From an uncultured Saprospiraceae bacterium (lineage in GTDB: Bacteria > Bacteroidota > Bacteroidia > Chitinophagales > Saprospiraceae): 41,236 nt of DNA. Positions 15,901 through 22,914 of the stretch are shown piece by piece; positions within the stretch are counted from its first letter, which is position 1; each line of letters begins with the position of its first letter. Both the position numbers and the translations under genes were made by a program. The notes under the pieces were generated by a model, which ran no database searches, was not told the DNA's origin, and was given only the letters and a program-made list of their open reading frames with translations. The stretch covers positions 1 through 41,236 of the forward strand of contig CALDSS010000093.1 of NCBI GenBank assembly GCA_937924495.1, given 5' to 3'.

Positions 15901-17082
15901 ATGAGAAGAGAATTTATTTTACTATTCATTATTTGCTTTTCTTTTGCTGGTACCACATTCGGGCAGCAATGCACTGATGCAGATAGCAGACATCCAATTA
16001 CTGGTGAATTTTGCCTAAGATCTATATCAACCGCAGTTCCTTTTTTAAGGATTGTTCCTTCTTCAAGAGGTGCTGCTATGGGAGATGTAGGTATTGCACT
16101 TTCTCCAGATGCCAATTCTTTACACTTTAATGCTTCTACTTTGGCTTTCGCCGAAAAAGATATGAGTATGGCGCTGACTTTCACACCTTGGTTAAGAGCT
16201 TTAGGTTTAAATGATGTTTACTTGGCTTACCTAAGTGGTTATAGAAAGCTAAATGATCTACAAACAGTTGGTTTGAGTTTAAGATATTTCTCTCTGGGAA
16301 GTATTCAGTTTACGGATAATGATGGAAACCTTTTAAGTCAAGGAAGACCTTATGAATTTGAACTTGCTGGTGCCTTTGCCAGAAAGTTGACTGAAAAGTT
16401 CTCTGCTTCTATCACAGGTAAATTTATTTATTCAGATTTGGCATCTGGACAACAAGTACCTGGACAAGGTCAGACGATTGAGGCAGGAGTAGCTGGAGCT
16501 GCAGATGTAGGCTTTACGTATGAGTCTCCATTGAATGTAGGTGATTTAGATTCTGATTTAAGACTTGGATTAGCCTTTACGAATATCGGTTCTAAAATTA
16601 CTTATACCAACTCAATCAACAGAGATTTTCTTCCTGCAAACATTGGATTGGGTGCGGCTTGGAAAGTAAATATGGATAAGTATAATACAATTACTGCTGC
16701 CATCGATTTTAATAAATTAATGGTTCCGACGCCTGTTGCAAGTGGTGCGCATTTAGACCAGTCCGTTATTTCTGGCTTGTTGAGTTCTTTTGGTGATGCT
16801 CCTTCAGGTGGCGGTGAAGAATTGAGAGAGGTGATGTATTCTATCGGTGCTGAATATTGGTATGACAATCAATTTGCAGTAAGAGCAGGATACTTTAATG
16901 AGCACCAATCAAAAGGAAATAGAAAATATATGACTGTTGGATTAGGTTTGAAATACAACGTATTTGGGTTGGATTTATCTTACCTCGTACCTACTACAAG
17001 CCAACAAAATCCTTTGGATAATACTTTACGATTTACATTGACTTTCGACTTCGGTGAGGTTGGTGTGATTGCTGATGAATAA
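15901..17082 (+). CDS. porV: PorV (LptO): T9SS outer-membrane shuttle protein
   Basis: 393 residues from the ATG at 15901, chosen because it starts the signal peptide (MRREFILLFIICFSFAG, cut near FGQ) and follows a good promoter. Family marks are AVPFLRIVPSSRGAAMGDVG, LHFNASTLAF, FTPWLRALG and a FadL-like 14-strand barrel pattern ending in LRFTLTFDFG. PorV carries T9SS cargo from the translocon to PorU and the attachment complex. It follows porU, but the palindrome and its own promoter suggest separate transcription. Confidence 0.93.
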   Translation: MRREFILLFIICFSFAGTTFGQQCTDADSRHPITGEFCLRSISTAVPFLRIVPSSRGAAMGDVGIALSPDANSLHFNASTLAFAEKDMSMALTFTPWLRALGLNDVYLAYLSGYRKLNDLQTVGLSLRYFSLGSIQFTDNDGNLLSQGRPYEFELAGAFARKLTEKFSASITGKFIYSDLASGQQVPGQGQTIEAGVAGAADVGFTYESPLNVGDLDSDLRLGLAFTNIGSKITYTNSINRDFLPANIGLGAAWKVNMDKYNTITAAIDFNKLMVPTPVASGAHLDQSVISGLLSSFGDAPSGGGEELREVMYSIGAEYWYDNQFAVRAGYFNEHQSKGNRKYMTVGLGLKYNVFGLDLSYLVPTTSQQNPLDNTLRFTLTFDFGEVGVIADE

Positions 17083-17100
17083 TTTAAATTTTTACAAAAA

Positions 17101-17134
17101 AAAAGCCTGATTGATGCATTTCAATCAGGCTTTT
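17101..17134. terminator. Terminator between porV and the convergent gene
   Basis: AAAAGCCTGATTGA pairs perfectly with TCAATCAGGCTTTT around TGCATT, with A and T runs outside the stem, so it should work in both directions. Confidence 0.9.
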
Positions 17135-17145
17135 TTTTTGAGCTA

Positions 17146-18159
17146 TTATTTCAAGCCATGTAGATTTTGATTGATAAATTCCTTTGGAAATTCCTCAACT
17201 CCTGGAAAACCAAGTTGAATGTCTCGACCATCATTTGGAATATAGGCAGTTCCAAAAAGATAATCCCAAATCGCTAGAGTGAGGCCGAAATTAACCCCTG
17301 TATGCCGTTCTTTTGGTAAATGATAGGAATGGTGCCAAATGTGCATTTCAGGGCTGTTGAATAATTTTTTCATGATTGGCCCAAGTGCAAAAACACCCAA
17401 AACGGTAGTACTTGCGAAAACAAGAATTTTCCCCGTAAGGGAATAATGCTCAAAAATAGATATTTCTAAAAGTCCATTTGACAAAATAATTCCTACTAAA
17501 ACCCCTAAAATGCCGCCCGTAACTTTGCCATCAACAGATAAGTTGGAATGATTGAAATGTCCCCACGCAAGCGTGAAAATGTGGATTACAAAAAAGTCAT
17601 ATAAGCCAATCCCAAGCATTGCAAGCGGAATATATTCTAAGGTTCGATAAACTACATTTTCCATCCAATGAAAGCGCAGATGCGCTGCAAACCCCATTTC
17701 CTCGACAGAGTGATGCACTTTGTGAAACTCCCATAGCCTTTCGGACTTATGAAGTAACCGATGTATCCACCATTGTATAAAGTCTCTTACAATAAATCCT
17801 ATCAACAAAACAGACCAATAGGGAAATGAATTGAGCGGATTCATTGATTGTAAATCGAAGCCAAAGAGGGATTTTACGCCATCATTGAAAAAATTGACGA
17901 CCACATCTGATGCAGCATTGTAAATGATGAGAGAAAAAAGGAAGAAATTGAAAAACATATAAAACCCATCCATCCAAAAGTCTTTTCGCTGGATTGGTTG
18001 TTTTTTTCGCCAAGGAATTATTATTTCTAATAAAAAGAAGAACAAAGAGACCAAGATTAACCAATAGAAATATGAATTCCAGCTTGGATTGATGATGTCA
18101 TTCCATAAATAATTGGCGTAACCTTTATAACCGTTGATGAAAATGTCAAAATATTTCAA
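17146..18159 (-). CDS. Sterol desaturase / fatty acid hydroxylase family membrane protein
   Basis: 337-residue integral membrane di-iron enzyme. Hydrophobic spans are near 29-50, 70-85, 110-130, 185-200 and 240-262. The His clusters that bind iron are present: HRLLH (HX3H), HKVHH (HX2HH), GHFNHSN and HIWHHSYH. Members hydroxylate or desaturate lipids using oxygen. The substrate cannot be told; Bacteroidota members often modify fatty acids, sulfonolipid-like lipids or carotenoids. Single gene on the minus strand, separated from its upstream neighbour ggt by 72 bp and possibly co-transcribed with it. Confidence 0.85.
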   Translation of the reverse strand: MKYFDIFINGYKGYANYLWNDIINPSWNSYFYWLILVSLFFFLLEIIIPWRKKQPIQRKDFWMDGFYMFFNFFLFSLIIYNAASDVVVNFFNDGVKSLFGFDLQSMNPLNSFPYWSVLLIGFIVRDFIQWWIHRLLHKSERLWEFHKVHHSVEEMGFAAHLRFHWMENVVYRTLEYIPLAMLGIGLYDFFVIHIFTLAWGHFNHSNLSVDGKVTGGILGVLVGIILSNGLLEISIFEHYSLTGKILVFASTTVLGVFALGPIMKKLFNSPEMHIWHHSYHLPKERHTGVNFGLTLAIWDYLFGTAYIPNDGRDIQLGFPGVEEFPKEFINQNLHGLK

Positions 18160-18231
18160 AGTCTATTTTTTTTGATATTAACCCTTAATCTGTCGAGTGG
18201 TTTACTTGAGAAAGCTGAAAATAAAAGAATT

Positions 18232-19938
18232 TTAATAGCCAGCAACGTCATCTTCTTCCAATCTCGGATCTCCCACACCATGCAATTTACCATCTGGCCT
18301 CACTAGGATGGCCTTGACTTTAGCCATCCTTTTTTTAAATTCAATGTCATGGCCTTTTTCTTTTAAATCTTCAATCACTTCAGGAGCAAATTTTCCTTCT
18401 TCCATCATCAATTTGTCAGGAAGCCATTGGTGATGAAATCTTGGAGCGGCCACTGCTTCATTCAAATCCATTCCAAATTCTAATACATTTATAATAACCT
18501 GAAAAACTGCAGTGATGATAGTCGAGCCCCCCGGAGAACCTAAAACCAGCTTTACTTTTCCGTCTTTTTCTACAATGGTTGGTGTCATTGAACTTAGCAT
18601 ACGTTTGCCAGGGGCAATGGCATTGGCCTCGGCACCAACTAAGCCATAAAAATTGGGCACTCCGGGCTTAGCGCTAAAGTCATCCATCTCGTTATTAAGA
18701 AAGAAACCTGCGCCTTTTACAACTAATTTACTACCATAATTGGTGTTCAAAGTTGTGGTAACAGAAACGGCATTTCCATCTTTATCAATAATTGAAGTAT
18801 GCGTGGTTTCAAAACTTTCAATTAATAAATCAAAATTACCAGCTAGCACTGAATCACTTTTTGAAGCCATTTTGAGGTCAAAATCTGCAATTTTTTCTAC
18901 CAAATAGTTAGAGTCCAAAAGCATTTCGAAAGGCACATCATAATGATCGCTATCTCCGAGGTGCTCTGCTCTATCGGCAAATGCCCTTCTCATAACTTCT
19001 GCCATGGTGTGGATAGAAGTTGATTGATGAAAACCAGCTTCTTTAACGGGTAGCCCTTCTATCATTTCAAACATTTGCGAAATAGCAATTCCGCCGCTGG
19101 AGGCTGGAGGCATGGAAATGATTTTATGACCTTTATAATTTCCGATAATAGGATCTCGCCATGCTGCTTGATAGTTTTCAAGATCTGCATGAGAAATTAG
19201 ACCATTACCCGCTTTCATTTCCTCCACAAATAAATCAGCCGTTTTGCCTTTGTAAAATCCATCACGACCATTATCTCTAATTCGCTCTAAGGTGTTTGCT
19301 AAGTCTGGCTGTTTAAGAATATCTCCCTGATCCCATCCCCAAAATTTGACAAAAGGGGTTTTGAATCGATTGATTCCTTTTATGTCTTTCTTTTTTTCTT
19401 CAAAGCGTTCAGCCTCCGAACCCATGATAGGGAAACCTTCTCTTGCAATATCAATTGCAGGTTGTAATAGGGTTGCCCAAGGCAATTTTCCATATTTTTT
19501 GTGAACTGCATCCATTCCTGCAACTGTACCGGGTACACCCACTGCCAACGCTCCGTAAGTACTAACACCAGGTATGACATCTTTTTTATCATCCAGATAC
19601 ATATCTCTGCTTGCCAGAGCAGGTGCTTTTTCTCGATAATCAAGTGCAGCCGTTTCACCGTTTGCCATTCTCACTATCATGAATCCACCTCCACCAATAT
19701 TGCCAGCTCTCGGGTAAACGACAGCAAGTGCAAATTGAGTTGCAATAGCGGCATCTATTGCATTTCCACCTTTTAATAAAATAGTTTTTCCTACTTCTGA
19801 GCTTAATGGGTGAGCGGTCACCACCATAGCTGAGTCCGTAACTGCTTGTTGGTCAACAGAATAGGGGAGTTTTACCAGATTTTTTTTACATGAAAAAAAG
19901 CAAATTGTGACAAGGCAAAATAATATTTTTTTTATCAT
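18232..19938 (-). CDS. ggt: Gamma-glutamyltransferase lipoprotein
   Basis: 568 residues, with lipoprotein signal MIKKILFCLVTICFFSC (lipid Cys at 17). It is an Ntn-hydrolase that cuts itself before a Thr nucleophile; Thr379 in ETTHTSIIDKDGN matches the E. coli Thr391 position. Other family marks: HPLSSEVG, GGNAIDAAIA, NIGGGGFM, NEMDDFSAKPGVPN, SSMTPTIV and GSPGGSTI. It would break down glutathione and other gamma-glutamyl peptides outside the inner membrane. The active-site residues look intact and the length is normal. Confidence 0.92.
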   Translation of the reverse strand: MIKKILFCLVTICFFSCKKNLVKLPYSVDQQAVTDSAMVVTAHPLSSEVGKTILLKGGNAIDAAIATQFALAVVYPRAGNIGGGGFMIVRMANGETAALDYREKAPALASRDMYLDDKKDVIPGVSTYGALAVGVPGTVAGMDAVHKKYGKLPWATLLQPAIDIAREGFPIMGSEAERFEEKKKDIKGINRFKTPFVKFWGWDQGDILKQPDLANTLERIRDNGRDGFYKGKTADLFVEEMKAGNGLISHADLENYQAAWRDPIIGNYKGHKIISMPPASSGGIAISQMFEMIEGLPVKEAGFHQSTSIHTMAEVMRRAFADRAEHLGDSDHYDVPFEMLLDSNYLVEKIADFDLKMASKSDSVLAGNFDLLIESFETTHTSIIDKDGNAVSVTTTLNTNYGSKLVVKGAGFFLNNEMDDFSAKPGVPNFYGLVGAEANAIAPGKRMLSSMTPTIVEKDGKVKLVLGSPGGSTIITAVFQVIINVLEFGMDLNEAVAAPRFHHQWLPDKLMMEEGKFAPEVIEDLKEKGHDIEFKKRMAKVKAILVRPDGKLHGVGDPRLEEDDVAGY

Positions 19939-19998
19939 AATAATAATCTTACAAGTTAATTGGTATAGTGTTTGACTTCACACTTGAAAAAAACGAAT

Positions 19999-20700
19999 AT
20001 GTTTAATCCCTCAATTATTATTGCCAAAAAACACAATCCATTTTCCAAAGTCCTTTTTTTTACGGTTTTACAGCTGTTATTTATGGTAAATGGTTTGGCA
20101 CAGTGTGAGTATCAAAGCGCAATTGAAGTGAATGAACTTCAAATCGGAAATATGATAACTTGGGTAACTGTGAAGGAATTCAACAATGACAAATTTATCA
20201 TTCAAAAGTCAATTGATGGTATAATTTTCAAAATTGTTGGAGAAGTAGAGGGAGCCAAACACTCTGAGGAGGAAAAAAAATATAGGTATCTCGACACTTC
20301 CTTAGGGCACACCAAAGCATATTACCGACTTATTCAAATTGATAACGAAGGCGGAGAGCACTATTCTCCAACGGTAATTATTAATAGAGTTATTGATAAC
20401 AATTTTTTGTTAACTGGAATGAGTTCACCATTTACTGATGCTGAATTTTCATGTTCCTTAAGGTCAAATTTAGAAGGTGATATGTTATTGAATATTAGAA
20501 ATACAAATACTTCTGAAATCATTGACACCAAGCAATGGCCGATTGTAAAAGGATTGAACGTGGTGACCTTAGATTTTATGAAATATCCATTAGCCACTTA
20601 TGAAATTGATTTTGTGCTCGTAGGAGAAAAGGAAACAATAGTGGTAAATAAAGTTGATTCTGACAAAGTCCCAAATATAGATTATGTCGTAAAGGAGTAA
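19999..20700 (+). CDS. Small secreted protein of unknown function
   Basis: 233 residues from the ATG at 19999 (the ORF-track start is a TTG). Signal peptide cut near GLAQ. Residues about 60-120 follow a pattern common in Bacteroidota T9SS cargo just before the sorting domain: FNNDKFIIQKSIDGIIFKIV, then YRYLDTS and YYRLIQIDNEGG. The rest (about 130-233) is beta-rich, but lacks the usual PNP and GxY motifs of a sorting domain. It may be a reduced or standalone version of a cargo C-terminus. Divergent from ggt, with no operon partner. Confidence 0.65.
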   Translation: MFNPSIIIAKKHNPFSKVLFFTVLQLLFMVNGLAQCEYQSAIEVNELQIGNMITWVTVKEFNNDKFIIQKSIDGIIFKIVGEVEGAKHSEEEKKYRYLDTSLGHTKAYYRLIQIDNEGGEHYSPTVIINRVIDNNFLLTGMSSPFTDAEFSCSLRSNLEGDMLLNIRNTNTSEIIDTKQWPIVKGLNVVTLDFMKYPLATYEIDFVLVGEKETIVVNKVDSDKVPNIDYVVKE

Positions 20701-20760
20701 ATATTTAACCCCTCAATATTTATTGATTTTAGGTTATTTATTTTCATGGTTATGTTATTG

Positions 20761-20791
20761 TGCCATTCTCTCCAGAGAATGGCATTTTTTT
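20761..20791 (+). terminator. Terminator after the small secreted protein gene
   Basis: TGCCATTCTC pairs with GAGAATGGCA around TCCA, followed by T7. It lies 60 bp after the stop. Confidence 0.85.
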
Positions 20792-20821
20792 GTTTATAAT
20801 TTCAAAACGTTTCTAAATTTT

Positions 20822-20851
20822 TTTGAATTATTTTATTTATAAATATCTTTC
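20822..20851 (+). promoter_or_regulatory. Possible promoter of the sugar kinase-pfkA pair
   Basis: TTTG (20822-20825), 18-nt spacer, TATCTTTC (20844-20851): one mismatch from TAnnTTTG, 74 nt before the ATG. Confidence 0.4.
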
Positions 20852-20925
20852 TTAGTGTTATTTTTACACCTAAATAAGCTATATACCTAACCTGCTTATT
20901 TGCAAATGTTTATAAATATATTTTT

Positions 20926-21765
20926 ATGGAAATTGTTTGTGATAGCGGTTCTACTAAAGCAGATTGGATAGTTTATAAAGGTAAGAATGAAATATTCACC
21001 TCTTCTACTCGAGGAATCAACCCTGTTTTTCATGGAAAAGAATTCATTCAGAAAGAATTAAACAAAGAGCTTATCAAGGAAGTTACTTGCAGTGAAATTG
21101 AAAAGATTTATTTTTATGGAGCTGGATGCTGGGACACTAGATTAAAATCTGTGATCTCAGGAGCACTTTCTGAAATTTTTCCAAATACAGAAATTGATGT
21201 GCATCATGATTTATTGGGAGCTGCTCGGGCAGCTTGTGGTAAAGAACCTGGTATTGCATGCATTTTAGGAACGGGTTCTAATTCATGCCTGTATGATGGC
21301 AAGGAAGTAATTGACAATGTGAAAAACTTAGGATATTTGGTTGGAGATGAGGGGAGTGGCTCATACTTAGGAAAAGACCTTTTGCGCTGTTATTTTTATA
21401 GAGAATTGCCAAAAGACTTAATTGAGTCTTTCCGTGATTTAATCCCAGGCGGAAAAAGTGAAGTTTTAGAAAAAATCTATCAACAAGAAAATCCTAACGT
21501 TTATTTAGCTTCTTTTGCAAAATTTCTATCAGACCACAAAAAACACTTTTTCGTTCAGGAGTTGGTGTATGATGCTTTTGTGGAGTTTTTAAACCGTCAT
21601 GTTTGTAAATATAAGGGGCATTTAGAATTGCCAGTTAGTTTTATTGGTTCAATTGCCTATCATTTTTCGGATATTCTTAAAATTGCGTTAGAAAGAAAGC
21701 ACATGACTCTTGGGAAAATTGTAAGAAAACCCATAAACGAGTTAGTTCGTTTTCACATGAATTGA
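20926..21765 (+). CDS. BadF/BadG-type ATPase, N-acetylglucosamine kinase-like
   Basis: 279-residue ASKHA-fold kinase. It has the phosphate loop DSGSTKADW, the adenosine-side GTGSNSCLYDG and LVGDEGSGSYLG, and the hinge piece SFIGSIAYHF. This short form is common in Bacteroidota and resembles N-acetylglucosamine/glucosamine kinases rather than benzoyl-CoA reductase activators, which need an iron-sulfur Cys. It stands 19 bp before pfkA, so the pair may feed phosphorylated sugars (perhaps recycled wall amino sugars) into glycolysis. Substrate not proven. Confidence 0.8.
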   Translation: MEIVCDSGSTKADWIVYKGKNEIFTSSTRGINPVFHGKEFIQKELNKELIKEVTCSEIEKIYFYGAGCWDTRLKSVISGALSEIFPNTEIDVHHDLLGAARAACGKEPGIACILGTGSNSCLYDGKEVIDNVKNLGYLVGDEGSGSYLGKDLLRCYFYRELPKDLIESFRDLIPGGKSEVLEKIYQQENPNVYLASFAKFLSDHKKHFFVQELVYDAFVEFLNRHVCKYKGHLELPVSFIGSIAYHFSDILKIALERKHMTLGKIVRKPINELVRFHMN

Positions 21766-21784
21766 ATCTCACTTATCAAAATCT

Positions 21785-22768
21785 ATGAGCACCAATATTA
21801 AACGAGTTGCCGTTTTTACCTCAGGTGGAGACGCACCAGGCATGAATGCAGCCATCAGAGCTGTTGTTAGAACTGCATCTTACCACGATTTACATACCTA
21901 CGGAATCACCGGAGGGTATGAAGGCATGATCAATGGAAAATTGTCACGTCTCGAACCAAGAAATGTAGGAAACATTATTCATAGAGGAGGCACTGTTTTG
22001 AAAACAAGCCGTTCAGAAAAATTCAGAACTAAAGAAGGCAGACTCCAAGCATTCGAGTCCCTACAAGCACATGACATTGATGGATTAATAGCCATTGGAG
22101 GAAATGGAACTTTTACGGGTGCCAATATTTTTTCCAAGGAATTTAATATCCCAGTAATTGGAATACCAGGTACTATCGACAATGATTTATACGGTACTGA
22201 TTTTACAATCGGTTATGATACTGCTATTAACACAGCCGTAGAAGCTGTTGATAAAATCAGAGATACAGCGGACTCTCATAACCGAGTGTTTTTTGTGGAG
22301 GTAATGGGAAGGAACGCAGGTTTTATTGCTTTGGATACAGGAATTGGATCGGGTTCTTCTGGGTTACTAATTCCAGAAAATGGTAAAACACCTGAATCAT
22401 TAATTGATACGCTCAAGAAAAATATAAAGAGACAAAAGTTATTTAGTCTAATCATTGTGGCCGAAGGTAATCCTTGGGGAGGGGCAAATGTTGTGGCAGA
22501 AATGATCCAGAATAAGCTGCCTGAAATGGATGTTCGAGTAGCAATAATAGGTCATTTACAAAGAGGCGGATCTCCTACGGCGTTTGATAGGGTTTTGGCG
22601 AGTAGATTAGGTTATGAAGCCGTTGAAGGATTACTTGCTGGTAAAAAGAACTGTGCCGTTGGTTTTGTCAATAAAAAAGCAGTTTTCACTCCATTCAAAA
22701 AAGCGATTTCCGCCACAAAAGGTGTAGATGAAACCTTGGTAAAGATGGCTGAAATTCTTGCCATATAA
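21785..22768 (+). CDS. pfkA: 6-phosphofructokinase with Asn in place of the GGDG Asp
   Basis: 327 residues, the standard length of bacterial ATP-PFK. Landmarks: FTSGGDAPGMNAAIR, PGTIDND with the catalytic Asp132, VEVMGRNAGF, AEGNPWG and GHLQRGGSPTAFDR. It would phosphorylate fructose 6-phosphate in glycolysis. The Mg-ATP loop reads IGGNGTFTG instead of the usual GGDGS/T: the position equal to E. coli Asp103, a Mg contact, is Asn107 (codon AAT). The Gly after it, typical of ATP-users, is kept. Activity or nucleotide preference may be changed. Second gene of the kinase pair. Confidence 0.92.
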   Translation: MSTNIKRVAVFTSGGDAPGMNAAIRAVVRTASYHDLHTYGITGGYEGMINGKLSRLEPRNVGNIIHRGGTVLKTSRSEKFRTKEGRLQAFESLQAHDIDGLIAIGGNGTFTGANIFSKEFNIPVIGIPGTIDNDLYGTDFTIGYDTAINTAVEAVDKIRDTADSHNRVFFVEVMGRNAGFIALDTGIGSGSSGLLIPENGKTPESLIDTLKKNIKRQKLFSLIIVAEGNPWGGANVVAEMIQNKLPEMDVRVAIIGHLQRGGSPTAFDRVLASRLGYEAVEGLLAGKKNCAVGFVNKKAVFTPFKKAISATKGVDETLVKMAEILAI

Positions 22769-22914
22769 CTTGTATAATTTCATTATTGAAAATACTCATT
22801 TGTAATATATACTACACAGAAAGGTTTTGTGAGTTAAATCAAGATGTTTTTTAAGATAAGAACAATTTAATTTTTAATTTGCCAAGCGAATTCTCATTTC
22901 CAAACTGTGTATGT

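Noticed and set aside
19424-19440. TCATGGG-like match to the array leader on the minus strand
   Set aside because: It lies inside the ggt coding sequence and shares only about 8 bases; probably chance.
20361-20597. 78-residue minus-strand ORF
   Set aside because: Antisense shadow of the small secreted protein gene.
22845-22868. Possible third copy of the stop-codon palindrome (GATGTTTTTTAAGA)
   Set aside because: Only a short A/T-rich resemblance to one arm; no opposing arm and not at a stop codon.
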